Positions 37,743-51,863 of a DNA stretch of 64,000 bases are shown here, one piece after another. The notes under the pieces are model-generated. The model was not told where the DNA came from, did not search any database, and was given only the letters and a program-made list of their open reading frames with translations. Position numbers and translations under genes: made by a program. The stretch's first letter is position 1. Each line of letters opens with the position of its first letter. Origin of the DNA: Pomacea canaliculata (taxonomy: Eukaryota; Mollusca; Gastropoda; Architaenioglossa; Ampullariidae); NCBI RefSeq assembly GCF_003073045.1, contig NC_037591.1, positions 27,127,319 to 27,191,318 of the forward strand. The letters are read 5' to 3'.

Positions 37743-38311
37743 ACTTTATACGGGTAGATATAGAGGTCTGGAGTCGGGAATGATCCTGAAGAAATCGACT
37801 AATGTGTTGTTTTCCTGTAATTGGGTGTCTCCCTCACTAACGATGACTATTAGATGCTGTGTGCACCTATACACATTACCTGGCTACACCCAGTGTGTGC
37901 TTAGTCATGCGTAACGAAATAATGATCTCCCCAATCCCCAGACTGAAAAGATAACCTGACCGTTGGAGTGGAAGGGTGTGAGCAGAGGGGAAGTGCTGTC
38001 GTTAGGCATCTGCACACAAGCTAGTGATTCATACTGGAAGCTTTAAGACCTCCTGTTGTTACAATTTTTACAGGGCTGAGATGCTAGAGATTGAGGGATG
38101 TCCACGAACTGAAAGTTGCGGCCTGTAAATGTGTACAGTCCTGCTACACGTGTGCTTAAACTTGAATTTTAGTCCTTAAAATAAGTGAACCCCGCATGAA
38201 ACTGAAACTGCCAGATCCTCACGCAATTAATTTGCGATTTTCCAAACGTTTAAAAAAAGACCCTTGAGGAACTTATATAGGCATGGTTCCGAAAAATAAA
38301 TAAATAATAAA

Positions 38312-38372
38312 GCACACACACACACACACGAGCAAAAAAAAAAAAAAAAAAAACAAAAACAAAAAAAAAAAA
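38312..38372. repeat. (CA)n followed by poly-A
   Basis: About nine CA units, then two A runs separated by short interruptions. Confidence 0.85.
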
Positions 38373-38904
38373 CAGGAGACTGAAAAGGAGAATGCTAACA
38401 TAACAACCATTATTTATAACTTCCGCAAACGTTCGAGAAAATTCTAGCTGCATCTGATAAATAGGTCAATGAAGTCCCCGTTATGTGACGGGTAACATTA
38501 CATGAGTAATAAACATGGAACCACTGACGTGTCACGGGGTCACGCATTCATTTGCTGTACGTGAGCACAGAATGTGTAGACCACCGGAAAGTGTGAAGGT
38601 TAACAGTCTCACCGACGCTAAATTGAGAGAGGAAACCCGGAGTCGGCAGTTCCTTTTCTTGCTCCCCATTCCCCCCTCCCCTTCAACACACACACACGTC
38701 ACACACACGCACACACACACCCACCCTCTGAGTGTGTCTCCCAATGTGACAGCGACATGACTGGCTCTAATGACAGCTCTCAATGCCGTGAGTACACAGC
38801 TGTGTCCTGACATGTCTGCAGGTAGTGCCAGCCAGTGATCACACACCTGGAACACACGTTTCTGCGATATCATCGTCATTGACGGTTAAGTCATCGCTGG
38901 AGCC

Positions 38905-38917
38905 ATGACGTCAAAGG
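38905..38917 (+). CDS. candidate alternative first coding exon (MTSK)
   Basis: An ATG followed by ACGTCAAAG and a strong donor (G-GTGAGTAC) gives MTSK ending in phase 1. The phase fits the common exon at 58782 and equals that of the two other candidate first exons. The exon is very short and rests on start plus donor only. Confidence 0.3.
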
Positions 38918-41900
38918 GTGAGTACTCACTGGCTTTGTCAGTGCACGTGAAAAATGTAGACGAACACCAAATTCCATCTCTCTCTCTCTCAAACAGTCAT
39001 GTATTCTTTTTTTTTTTTACCATCCTTCTCTCTGTCTCTTTCTTTCTTCTCTTTCCATGTTGCCATGAGAGTTTACTGTATGTCTTCTATTCAAGGTGGA
39101 TTTGTTTTCTTTGTTTTAAAACCTTCTGATGTGAAGAGACTCTGTATGCATGAGTGAATGTGTATAATAATGTGTGTCTGTAAGTAGTGTATATGTATGT
39201 GTGTATGAGGAAAGCATCTGTGTATGGGTGATGTGTATCAGGGGTTGAGGAATGGCTAGAGTTTAAAACCCCGGAATTTGATGATCTGTACAGCAAAAAC
39301 AGGTTATGTTTAGAAATACACGGAGAACACTTAGTCGTCCGTCAGTCTTAATTTTAGCTCTGAACATATTTAAGCAGGTCTAGTCTCCTCAGGTAGGTAC
39401 AAATAAAAACTGCGCACAAAACTGATCAAAACATTCTTAACCTGTTCTTCACACTTCTGCCCTGCTGTCTGCCCCAGCAGTGAGCGAACGTTAACTTACC
39501 TGAACTTACCTTGTTATTGATGTGTTGTATCGTATATATTGTGACAGTCGTGTCCTTTCCTGTTTGTCTGTCTGAGCTATGGTAGTGTGGTTCACTGTGA
39601 CCTCAAGTTCTGTCAAACAGGTATACTAGTGTACTAGTATACTAGTAAGTCAAACGCTTCAGGCGAGACGAGAGAAAGATCGTGGCGCTGAATGACGGAC
39701 TACGAGAAGGACGAGTTTTGTGTTGGTTGTTGTGGGTAGTACACAGGGTAGGTGGCTTGTGGAGCAGTTTATGAGGGTAATAAATTGTCAAATCTCAAAC
39801 AACGGCTCAGATTAACTACACGCTGTTTTATACTTATTATTATATTCTACATATATATATATACACACCCACTTTTATTATATATTATATTACATGCACA
39901 ATCTAAGCGGCTGTGCTTAGTACGCTGGAGTGTGATTATTCATTTTTGAAAGTTATTGCTAGTATTAAAGTGACTAGAGTTCATGTTCCTCTAAACAATT
40001 GAAGGAAACACTTATTTCCCAGTCTGAGAAAACAAAACAAACCAAAAAAACAACAACAAGAACAACAAAAGAAAAAGGAAAAACAAAACACAAAGAAAAA
40101 AAACAAACAAACAAAACACAAGAAAACAACACCACCACCCCTAAAAACAATCCAAACTAAAACAAAAAACAATCCAAGTTTTTTTTCAGAGCTAGAAGTT
40201 TCCAAAGGTCACTTTGCACAGAGGAGTTAGACCCTTGAACCCACAACTGTAGCTGGCTCCACTAACATCCTGATAACATTCAGTGATAGAGTTGGGAGCA
40301 TCCCAGGGCTCTTGTGATGTCGTGGTGGTGACCTTCTGTGCCCGATGATGTTTGTCGGTTGCTTTTCGAGGCTGGCAGAGGGCTTGCTACTCAGATTTTC
40401 TAAATCCTTTCCTTGGGGCGAATTCAGCCCAGTGATTTGAAATAAAAAACATCAAAGAGGAAACGAAATCCACCACAAACAACTCAAATAGAACACCGGT
40501 AGACCTTCAAGATCAACGATGTGTTTTGAGTACACCTGAACTCATAGCTGTTTTGTCTTTGATGAACCACTCACCCCACTATACCTCCTTCCCTACTTCC
40601 CTCCTTCCCTCCTTCCTCCTTCCCTGCCATCATGAAGGTCAAGGGCTAAACTGACTTCCAAGATTAAGGTAGGAATTGAGATTGGCGGTTTGTACAGTCA
40701 TCCGGGTAAGCTCCCTGCGAGTTAACGGTAAAACCACAAGGATATTTCCTCCGAGGAAGTTCATCGTCGCACGCAGAGTCCCCTTGGGACGGTCGCGCTC
40801 TCGGAAGTGACCTTTCCCCGATCCTGCACGTGTCATGAAGCCATCACGAGACCCTCGCAAACTCTCTTCCGCCCCGACATTTCCCTCCCCACGTCCTCCA
40901 CCCGCTGGTACCGTCAGGATCGCTGGTCGGTCGGTCGAGAAATCGGGAGGGCTTTTTCCAGAAAACAAGAATGACAGTAGTCGATTGTCTCCCTCGCTGA
41001 CGCATGCCGTGACGTCATTATCACGGCGCGTGATCACGCGAAAAACCTCATACCTGACGAGACTCGCATGACTGGACAGAAAACTGACCAATGACAGGTA
41101 GGCGATTGTGGTATCGGGGGTGGGTTGGGGAGACGAGTGCTAGGAGTTGTCAATAACAATAACAATAGCAATAATAATAATAAATAGACACGTCACGCTC
41201 TCTTGGGCTTAGAGGTCGCTGTCAAAGCCAGCTTGTGGACAGATAACCATTTTTATATCAAAGGAATGTGTAAGTGTCCGTAAAATTGTTCTTTTGTAAT
41301 CTTAGAGATTACACAGCCCTACATTATTTTTCTCCTACGCACGAAGTGTACGAGGATCCGCAAAGCTGAGCATGTGATCCGCCCTACCCTGGAATGTCGC
41401 ACACCTCCGCGTGTTCTCGTCTCACCTGTTGGGAGGTGAAGAGGTGCTTCTGTCGTAGACGCAGTCGCTCGTGTGTCTTGCTTTGTTCACGGCATCGAAG
41501 AACGTCTTTTAGAGATGCAGTTGTATGGATAGGGACGAATATATCCGGCAACCAGATAGGACTCCAGGTTTGAGGACGGATGTTATATATACTTCTATTG
41601 TTGTCATTGTTGTTATTTTTGTTGTTCATCGACCATCATCATTATCATTTCATACAAACGCATTTCACGTCCACATGATGCATTGACAGCTCTCACAATT
41701 CTACCAGCAGTTCATTGCGACCTGATTGCCGGGAAGCTAACAGAATCGACTCGAACTCGTTGCCCCAGCCGGATGTTGCTAATGTGTTTCAGTGGCTAGA
41801 ACAATGGCTTCTTTGACCATCCCCACAGAGATGTTTGCATCAGTCTACGTACATGTGACCTTTTGAAGTGTCCGGCTTGCCTCTGTAAGATCGGGGAGCA

Positions 41901-43148
41901 TACTTGGTTTTTATAACTCTTATCATGGGTGCTCGTCAGTTTATTACACACGTAAAGTCTCCATCCCTCCCTCGTACGTACGTACGAACGCATGTGTATT
42001 GGTGCCTGCATACCGCGTGTTCACTTCACCCAGAACTCGGTCCATTTGGATGATACCAAAAATATCTCCTTTATAATCAAAATAAAAGCCCAAATAAATA
42101 AATCTTTATAAAAAGAATATGGCGACGGCTTCAACCACAGTGCACTTCTGTAGAATGTAAGCAGAAACAACCATCGCGGTGCATTCCATGTTGTCAAGAA
42201 CTCGAGGTATGATACCAGGAAACACCAGAATAAAAACAGGTTATGTAGATGTTCACATTATATCCTTGTAGCAGATGTAGAGCATTATTTATATAAATTC
42301 TATTTACGATAGTCTTTGCAGGCCACACTCAACCCTCGTCTGCCAACCATTGTGACCTGTCTGGTCCGAGGCCGCTGCCCACCTCCTACCCGAACACGTG
42401 AATGGGGTGTCTCATCCCACCACAAAAAAGTCTCAGGGAGAAACCATTGACACACCTACACAATGGCGCAGTGAACAAGTTTGGGGACAAGGAAAACTCC
42501 TTTATTGTAGAATTGAAAAGCTGTGGTAGGAGGGAGGGAGAGAAGTAGACAGTTGACTTCGCCAGGCGGAAAGACTTGGGGAGGATTTCTGTCACGGTCT
42601 TGCTTACAAGTACGGAGGAGAGGAAGAGGACAACCCGTCGAACTTGTCCACAGCTGAGTGCGTCGGGTTATAGCATTCTTCAGTGTCTTGGGGAGGGTGC
42701 AGGGAGGAAGACTGGGTGTCGGTGTTTACTACGCTACAGGTCAGGTGAAATATGCCTCTGGTGGCAACCCTACCCGGACCCGGTATGCATCAAGTGTACC
42801 CCGGGTAGAGAGTGAGACGACTGAGCGGCAAAGTTTCGGCTGAGATCAAACAGAGTGTGAGTACGATTGTCATTACTGCGGAAAGTCGGCACCGCAGACA
42901 TAAACGAAGAAATTGTATGACACTCATGACGACCTTGAACCCGCCACGGGTCAGAGGCCGAGATAAAGGGAAGCAAAAGGCAAGACACTAGATAGGTAAA
43001 GACCGGCGCGCGGAGTTCCGTGGGTAGCTATCGTCATACACACCTGGACCGTAGATAATGGGAGTGTACCCGGGATGTGCTGTCGTCGTCTGCACGAGCT
43101 AATCACTCGCTGTACAAGAGCGTGACATTAGCAGACACCACCACCACC
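38918..43148. other. intronic, repeats, no supported gene
   Basis: Holds a palindromic TATACTAGTGTACTAGTATA at about 39620-39645, a C/A-rich low-complexity tract at 40028-40172, a CCTT-rich run at 40583-40625 and a CpG-richer patch at 40700-41060 with open frames on both strands but no domain. Confidence 0.5.
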
Positions 43149-43194
43149 ATGCTGTACACGGAGTTGACTTCCTCTGGCATCGGGGACTGGAATG
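43149..43194 (+). CDS. candidate alternative first coding exon (MLYTEL...)
   Basis: ATG in an excellent context (ACCACCATG) opens MLYTELTSSGIGDWN, ending in phase 1 at a consensus donor (AATG-GTGAGC). Same phase as the candidate starts at 38905 and 46681 and as the acceptor at 58782. The N-terminus is unique to this exon. Product of the gene not recognised. Confidence 0.45.
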
Positions 43195-46100
43195 GTGAGC
43201 CTAGAGAGACTGGGAATGTCGCCATGTGTTCGATAGTGATAACGTCGTTTGAAGGTAAACACTACTTCTTGTTGTTGTTGTTGTCGTCGTCGTTGTCGTT
43301 GTTGCTGTTGTTGTGGTGTTGATGTCAGTTAAGGGTGCGGGAAAGGGGTCGTAACCTTAAATGCGCTTTATGTCAGTGTTTTGATGATCGGCGTTTAAGA
43401 ATTGTTTGCGGGTGACCACCTCCAGACATCAAAGACACCGACAGACGCAAACCGTCCGTAGAGGATACTCGCGCGCACACACATATACAAGCACGTACAC
43501 ACGCAGACATCCACTAGAAACCATCCTCTGCTGTCACCTCAGCAATACTGTAAAGTTGAGATATTCTTTAGTCTCGATGCTGATACAAGATACAGCACGA
43601 ATGTTTGATTTTTAACTTTTGAAGTCTCCGCCTACCTGGAGACCATATTTTATTTTTCTGGGAAAAGGGACTTAGTACATCACGTGTTCGGTGAAACTGT
43701 TCGCGCGTACCCTGGTGTGTGTGTGGTGGTTGTGGGGAGGGAGTGGATGAGAATGAGTCCGCAAAAACGGAGATAGCGCAGGCGACTGCCATGGGGTGTG
43801 TGACAGATAAGACGAGCAGGTGTGCTTTCCTTCCGTCTACATGTACAGCAGCTGTAGTCATGACGACTGTGTGCCAGCGTTGTACCTGTGTATAATTTTT
43901 TCCACATTTTTGTTAACTTTTTCCTATTTTCTTAAGTCATTCTGTTTATTGTCAGCCTCCACGCATTCTTAAACGTGTATATTGTATTCAATGAAGAGCA
44001 ACGGAATCACGACATGTACGAGCTCGTCTAATGTGCAATCATCTGTAGTCATGTGCTCTGTTTATGTGCAATCATTTATAGACATGCCTATATACAAAGA
44101 AGGAAAGGTTGGTTGTACACTGGAAAGGTCGACAATGACTAGGCATCCACGCTAGTCGTGCTCCGTGGTCAGCTCGACCTACCGATCAGAAAACATTCTC
44201 AACTTATTTCTCTCCCTTTCGTTCGTATTATTCGATCCTGATTGTGCTAAAGTTGGCAGAATTTCTTTCGAGCAGCGAATTATGTTATCAGTCAGCTAAA
44301 CTTCCTAGTAGGTGAGATTAGATAATAGGTCAAACTCCGCCAGGAGATATAAGTATGTCACAGTTTTTGCCAAGTATCCCGCGGAGATGTCAGATCCTGT
44401 AAGGACGATGGGATGTTAGACATACAGTGTCTAGCGACACAGCAACTTCAGCAGTTTGAAACTGGTTTTTTTTTTTTTTTTGAACTGCCGGAGAACATCG
44501 ACATTTTGATCACACAACGATGGCGATGTATTTCACTTGACAAAATAATCATGTACTGAGAAATGTTAAAACAGGATGTAGTACATGTCTTCTACTTTCT
44601 ATAACTATGTTCAGTTTCGAAAACAAAAACAAAAACAAAAAAAAATCAAAACAGGATATGTTAAGATAGACTTGTACTTTTGACTGTCTGTCTATCCTGA
44701 GGTAAGTCTGACCTGATGTAACCTCACCTGGATGGTGTGTTGAGGCAGATAAAACCCTCGACTCATTCTGCGCTGCTCTTAATGTCAACAACGTGCACTG
44801 TCAGATATAACATCCCCCTTCCAGCATATTTGTTGACAAACAAGAAGGCCCGGCCATCGCAGGGTTCAAGGTTGCACATCGAGGTCACGATTTTTCTTCT
44901 CCTTCACCTAAGTGGCGGGAGAGAACGAAGTGCTTGTTACTTTTTTTCCCTCTTTTCTGAATTATTTTTGTGTTTGGCTTTAACTGCGAGGTCTAGTAAA
45001 GCAAAGTATGCCAACAACTGTCATTTTTTTCGCAATTTTTTTTAAAAATTGCTGTAATCGTTGACAGTCTTTTTTGTTATGTCTGTGCCTTCGAGGCAGT
45101 GTGAGTGGCTCACCGCGTCTAGAGCACGAAATTTCTCTTTCCTCCGCTTTTTAACAACGATGGTACCTATGGATCAGCATCAGTCTTACTCACAAAGGTC
45201 GTGCTTTACGTGGGCTTTTATCATTCCGGCTGAAGTAGTAAAAAAATTTAATAATTTGTAATGAACTTTTGTTGTTTTTTTAATATTCGTGACAAATTCT
45301 GTTCTTTAATTTAACCTAACGGCTAGTAGATGGTGTGTCGTGCCCGTGAACTTTTGACCGGCCATCTGTCCCTTTAAAACAAAATGCTTAATAATGTTGT
45401 AGATAAGAACTGTTTCAGTCTATTTTCCAATCTAGTGGCCAGTTACTTCTCCAGGACAGTTTCCAGTAGTCAGACGTGTACATGAAGTACACTGGTTATT
45501 CTCGATACAAGTGTTCAATACATTATTCAAGTTTGCGTGACCTTTGACCACAAGGAGGGTCACCCACACGAGGGCGATCTCGTCCCATCAGGCGGACCTA
45601 CTGCTAAGACTTTCCCTTCTCAGCAGGAGGAATGAGATTGAAGAGAGTGTGATTGGCCACCCCACCGTGGATAGAGAAGCACTTAGTCCGACTCAGACGA
45701 AGGTTTAACTACAAAATCTCGGTTGCGGACCGAGAGGGTCTCAACACTCCAGTCGACCCTCGTGTCTGTGTCGTAAGAGCTGGATGGTCGCCACAGAGAT
45801 TTATTGCACGAAATCCTCAAACCTTGCATCGCTTGAGAGAGCAGATAGGGTAACCCCCGCCAGCAAGATTTACAAAAGCACTCGACAGATAGAAGGTGTG
45901 TGTATGGGGTGGGGACTGAGGGTGTATGACATTGCCATCCCCCGAGCTGCATTCCTTTGTTGGTCGGCAGACGCATTGTAGTGACAACTGCCTTCCACCC
46001 TCAACCACAGACAGACTGCCATTTGTTGTTGTACCCGCCATTGCCAGCTCGCCTGTGGTGGTCAGAAGCGTTAGGGGTGGGACTCGTTGAGACACTGGAG

Positions 46101-46680
46101 GAAAAACTGGGGATAAACATTAATTAAGGGTGGATCCAAGGTCGAACAACAGGTTGTCAGATTTTCGTCTTGACTTGGAGAGGGTCTACAAACAAAGTGC
46201 AGAGAGCCGGGTGTAAGGTTTTGCATGAAGTTGCTGTAAGTACCATTTTTAAAACTGAAGTACCCTGAAGTAAGAACTATCGTGTTGTAGAAGTGTGGAC
46301 AGGACGACAAAGTACCACCAGAGGACTGACTTGCTCCTGTCATGCGGAAAGTCATCGTGCGTGACACACTTCTGTGAGTTGGAAGTCGACGGGTGGTGAG
46401 ATAAGGTGAAGTTATGTGTGACACACCAATGTGACCCGAGACGCCGTGACACACCTGAGGGAAGTGAAACGCTGTGAACACCTGAGTGAACTGAGGCCTC
46501 TGGACACGAGGTGAAACGAGAGATTGGTTTCGCTCGGGCAGAAGCGCGTTTGTATGGCTTACCTGTGTGACACTAGAGGTCGTGCAGTGACCCAAGTTTG
46601 TCAGCAGAAATTCAGGTGTGGATGAGCAGGTGTGTGACTGCCAGTCTCAGCAGCGTGTGGAGGAATCGCCTGCAAGAACA
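43195..46680. other. intronic, TTG/TCG repeat, no supported gene
   Basis: A GTT/TCG repeat at 43268-43320 follows the candidate exon closely. Remaining sequence shows only short random frames. Confidence 0.5.
43268..43320. repeat. (GTT/GTC)n repeat
   Basis: Imperfect trinucleotide run 74 nt downstream of the candidate first exon at 43149. Confidence 0.8.
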
Positions 46681-46783
46681 ATGTCTACAGACCGGAATTC
46701 AGTGAGGAGCACGGCGAGGCCTGCGGTCCGCAAGCGGAACAGTCTGTACGAACGAGGCCGCAAGATGCTGGGCTGGCTGCGAG
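46681..46783 (+). CDS. candidate alternative first coding exon (MSTDRN...), basic N-terminus
   Basis: The ATG opens 34 residues, beginning MSTDRNSVRSTARP and continuing VRKRNSLYERGRKMLGWLR, strongly basic, ending in phase 1 at a consensus donor (CGAG-GTGAGC). The frame stays open upstream to about 46618, so the exon could also be internal. Joined to the exon at 58782 it reads GWLR-EEEAVRLCQNP. The basic cluster and RKRNSL suggest a cytoplasmic, phosphorylatable N-terminus; I do not recognise the family. Confidence 0.5.
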
Positions 46784-49700
46784 GTGAGCTCCATCCATTG
46801 GAACATTCTTATCTGCTCATGTTTTGTTTGTTTGTTTCCGTCCTTTCACTCACTCACTTGCGTGCTTCACGAGTTACGATAGAAGGTATCAGAAGTTACA
46901 TATACTGCTTATTTCACTCCCCATCATTCCAATCATCATCTGTGCATAATTTTTACCGGTTTGGAAACATGGTTCATATCCCAGTCGAAAAAAAAAGGCT
47001 AAACTTCTGGGTAGGAAAGGGGGTTACTCATTCACAGCGCTGTCGTTGTGTTTTTTTTTTGGTCCATAAATCTCCCGAGGCGACCTGTCCTGTTTTCTAC
47101 CCATTTCGACCTTCCACCCCACGATGCTCTTTGCTTTTCGCGCGATCAGCCACAACGCCGTTAAGTTGAAATCTGTTACTAAAACATTCAAAAGTCCACT
47201 AAACTAACTAAGCAAGCAGAGAAACAAAATGAAAAAAAAAAAAACGAAGTAAATTACTAGAATGAGGAAATCGGCTTTCTACTCCTATCAGAACACCCTT
47301 CTACCATTCTATCTGAGTCACATCATTACGTACATTTTTCTCGTCGCATTTTAGAGACATAACTAAACTTTAAAGTGTGTGTATTGTGAGTGTGTGCTTG
47401 TGATAGACAGCAGGGACAAGTTTGCGTGCGTTAAGGAAGAATCCAGACGCTGTACAGACGATGATGTGTTTGAAGTCAGGGTTGTAGAATAAAAGAAGAC
47501 CCTCGCAGCAGCCATGATTCCCCAAGTCCTACTTGCACGAAGACGAGATTTTCTGATGGCGGGAAAGGAATACAATTTTTCAAGGCGGTTACAGTTTAAG
47601 ACAGGTACTCTGTTAGCCGCTGTTTGGTTCACAGAAAGAAATTTATCACAGCAGGCGCTTACACAAGGAGAGAGCCACATGACACTCGCATTCCAGCGGT
47701 ATTTTGCTACCTGGGCCGGTGAAACGAGGTCAATGTGAGCAGAAAGACTAGGTCAAGGTGATGATCTTTCATGACGTGACGAAGGCAAACGAGGCGCCAC
47801 CTACAGTAGCCGCGCCATCACGTGCCACCTCGCGCCACCCAGTCCCTAGCTACCCGTCCTACAAACATGATCGATTCGCCAAGCGCCCAGAAGACGGATG
47901 GTGGGAGCGAAAGAATCCGGGTCAAAAGTCGCAAGAAAAATAAAACAAAATATACTCAGGTGTAATTCGACACGCAACTCAACCTACAAATCATCGAGGA
48001 AGTAAAGAGACCCTCCTCAGCCCCCTCCTCAGCCCTCTCCTCAGCCACCTCCTCCCATTCTACATCGCCAGTAGTCTTGGCTGTTCCCGGAATACTCAGA
48101 CCTTGCCCTCCTCGCTAAGAGCATTTGTTTAGCAGATTAGCATATTTATGCCGAGGTAAACCTGCTCCACTCAGGTAGAAGGTATATAATGGGGTGCACA
48201 TAGTCTACTGTAGTATTTTATAATGAGGTGTGAGGCAGATCTGCCGATGAAGTTTTCCCAGCTAATGTATAAATATTGCGAGCGCCTTGATTCGTCTATT
48301 TACACAAAGGCAAACCTTTCAATAATAATTAAATGAATAAACTGGTCAAGTATGACAGTACACATCTATTTAGTATATAACGTTTTCATTTACAGAATTA
48401 TCTAAGACTAACAGGTACCATAAACTGAAAAGAACATTGCAGTCGACAAGCTACCCTTGTGGTCGGTTTGAAGCAGGGAAAAAGAAAAATAATATTTCCC
48501 ATTCCTTAATATTTTTCGTTCAAAGCACTAAAGTGTTCGGGAGGATAAAGTTTTCTTACTTTTTTCAACCTTCTTTCACTACCATTCCTTACCTTCCTCG
48601 CTGATGTTTCTTTTTTTAATATCATACCTCGTTTTCCCCTTTTCCGAGAATTTCCGCTGTCATCTCATTTCCCCCATAAGAACTTTACCTTCCTATAAAC
48701 TCACAGTATTTTCTCATGTCGAGCAAACTTTACCTACTGGTTCCCTGTCAAGGCAGGAGGGACCTACCCAATGACGAAGCTGAACCAGTTAATGAGATGC
48801 TAAACTAAAAGACAGCCGCTAAGTGCTTGTAATGTCACTGCAATTAATTTGACAAACAGGAAGGTTTCCCCGAAGACCGACGAAGCATTCCCCGAAGGAG
48901 AACAATCACCCGGGTCTTGCTCGTCCTCACATTCAGGATGTGTGTAAGGAGAGATATACCGAGACCTAGTTCTGGTGCTGAAGGTTCACCCAACGGTGTC
49001 AAATCGCAAACAACGGGGCCGCCAGTTGACAATGCAGGTCTTTTGTTGACAACAGGAATGGTGGTGTCTGTTGGTGTGTATTACCTGAGGTCAACTTCAG
49101 GGAGGGGCGAAGGGGTTGAAACAGATCGTATCATACTTATCGAGTTCCTAGAATATGTATACTCAGTAGAACCAGCACATAATTGGCAGACAGCGAGAAT
49201 TTGATAGATGGCAGATAACTGATCCAACGTGCAATCGTCAGACAGCCTATAGTCACGGCTTCAACCAATAAAATGGTTAAAGGACTAGTGGGGCACATTT
49301 TTATAATGTTTGTGAACTAGACTGAACTATTCAAATATCTCCAGAAATACCCGTGTAAGCATCAGTATTCAGAAGCAGAGGTCAGTAACACAGGGGTCAC
49401 GATAGTGCATGGGGTCTGCGTGTGAAGATGTCAGCCAATAAAAAAGATGAGGACACAGCGTGACGTCACGATTTTGACCTCTTTATAAGTATGTTGACGA
49501 ATGTAGATAACTGGAGAAAGGAAGTCGGGTATTCACCCGATGTGGGCAAACAGTATATTGCACAGTTTGAAATGGGAAAAAATGACAATAAAAAAATGCC
49601 TTGTGGAGGTATACGAGGACTAGCGAGGACTCTAGAGTGCCTAGACCGTGTGCACCTGTAGTCAAAGTCTGTCCCCGCCCAACACCTGTCCTGCTGAGAT

Positions 49701-51863
49701 TGAAATTCTGATAACGCGCACATTACTGGCCTGTCCCCCCAAACCCTAACACACCCTTCCTCTCTCCCTCCCATGTAGTGCTCTCAGTTCATGCATAACA
49801 GTGCGGTATGTAGAACTGTGTCATCACCATGTCTCCCTTATCGCCCCTATACACAAGAGGATGACGATTGTTGTAATGGGTTACAAAAGCTGTCGTCTGC
49901 AAATAATGACGGTTTACATTTGATAGAAAGTGGTAAGTTAATGTGGTTTGTTACAATGGTTCTGCTGATTAGAAATGAGAAATTCCGTGGGTTCCTCTTA
50001 GAAGACAATGGCGGTGGAAAAGAGAAATGTAGAGGGAAGAACAGAATGAGAGAGAGAGATGAAGTAGACAGTGGATGCTAGTCCCCTCAAACAGTCCTGT
50101 CGACATCTTTCTATCAGCTGGCGAACATATCATCAATCGTTATCTCTTGTACAACTGCGAGAAGACTGCTCCTTGCCCTCCAGACACCAGCTCCCTAAGT
50201 CTCTCATTAACATGTGTTTTGTAGGGGATCGCATTGTTCTGGTGACCCGGGCATGAACTATGTAAAGGTCGCTAAGGTTACAACTGATACGGGATATCCC
50301 AAGGACTTTTAGTAATGTTAGAATTGATATGCATCTTCCATAGAAAATTATTTGAAAAATGTTGTAAATGGTGTTAGACTGCATTGAGTATAATATATCA
50401 TTTGTGCTGCTTCCGGAAATATAATTTGTTTTTAACGCCAGTATCCTTGGTATTATATAAATTGTTCTAACTGCACCGAGTGTAATATAATGTAAGTTTA
50501 TGTGGAGTATGATGTGTGTTATGTATGTTTAAAGTTCAGTGAACATACCGTCGCATGCACACACACACTCACACTAACACACTCACACACTACACACTAA
50601 CAAACACACAGACTGCCATTCAGTGACTGTGAGAATGAGAAGCCCATCGTTTCCTGGAGGCAGTCGGCAGTCAATGTCACGAAACAGCCCTCCAGGGACT
50701 GTGATTCCCTCCCTCCCTCCCATCATTTCATCCCCGTCTGCCCAAACCTTGAGGGACGGAAAGTTACCGACCGCTCTGCCTCCTTCACATCTTTGAAGGG
50801 CCGCTACTGCCTCCCCTCCTAACCCACTCTGTCACCCTCCCACCCTGGGACTTTTATTTCTTTTCACGACTTTGGTCTGAAATAGTCGCTATTTTTAGAG
50901 TTGAGCCTCCACACCCCAGGGTAACAGAAAGGAAGGAGGGATGCGAAGGGTTGGGAATGATGGTTAGGTGTCGATGAAGAACATCGATTGTCCATTCGCT
51001 TATCGCTCCATCCTCGTAAATCACGCCGCTTGTGTTCTCTTTATGACAGGTGTAACTGTTATTCATTTAAATGTTTTTGCATAGTATTAAATGCCGGATT
51101 TGAAAGACTTGAAGAAACAGGTCAGATGATTTGGTCTAGTTTCATTTGGTTGCTCCTGCTGGAGAAAAGATGGAAATATTTGTGAGATTTCGCTTCGGAA
51201 ATTGAAAAACTATTCTTTTTAAAGGAAGCTAAATAGTAGAGTCCTCACGATGTACGGCCACAGACAGGTAATAGTAATATCTCTGGGTGACATCGGAGGG
51301 TGTTGAGATGGTCTTGTGCATCCTTCGTTGGGACCAGGAAGATCTCATTATTTTGTGTGCACCGACCAACACTTGGACCAGTGAACCTCCGTGTGAAACA
51401 TGCTGAAAGGATAAAAATTCTTCAAAAGATTTTCTTCTGAAACATTCGCAGTTCTTGATTAAGACATCGACTGGCTGAAGCACAGGTGATGTGGTCAGTG
51501 CTGGTGGCAGTCTGTCATCAGATTGTAAGGATGATGGTGCCTTTAGACCGGACACAGGTGCCAAGAGACTGAGAGTTTGTTAGGATGAGACTGAGAAGGA
51601 ATGTAGACTGCACTGCAAATGCTTCATCACGGAAGACCTTCCTTTATTAAAAGTGAAGTGTGTGCTGGAGAGGTTTGTTTTACCACATTCTCCTGGTCAC
51701 ACCCGGCTTTTGTCAAGCGTGGACACTTGTGGAACCATCTGCTAATTCTTAAGTAAGCATGGATCTTTATTTTTTGTATGCGCACTCGCACGCATGTATA
51801 TATGTATGTGTGTGTGCTCGCGCGCGCTTGTGAGAGGGTGAAAATATGCCAGGGTGTGTGTAC
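46784..51863. other. intronic, minisatellite, no supported gene
   Basis: Noncoding. A short CCTCCTCAGCC minisatellite (about four imperfect units) lies at 48011-48055. CA-rich run near 50560-50610. Confidence 0.5.
48011..48055. repeat. CCTCCTCAGCC minisatellite
   Basis: About four imperfect units of an 11-12-nt motif. Confidence 0.75.

Larger units (their letters stand above)
35593..38904. other. upstream region of long plus-strand gene, repeats
   Basis: A GC-richer patch at about 35690-36260 (splice-donor-like ACTGACG-GTGAGTGG at 36051) may hold a noncoding first exon. The rest has low-complexity tracts: poly-T at 36803-36858, TTTTG-rich DNA at 37575-37742, CA repeat and poly-A at 38312-38372, CA/ACGC at 38687-38723. 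No protein-coding frame is supported; the 161-codon frame over the TTTTG tract is low complexity. Confidence 0.5.

Noticed and set aside
37429-37914. 161-codon Phe/Leu/Val-rich frame
   Set aside because: Produced by the TTTTG-rich low-complexity tract.
40639-41091. 150-codon minus-strand frame and its plus-strand partner
   Set aside because: GC-richer patch open on both strands; no domain, no splice context.
49455-49490. Short similarity to 5500-5532 (GTGAC.TCACGAT.TTGACCTC)
   Set aside because: Only about 30 nt shared; too short to call a repeat family.
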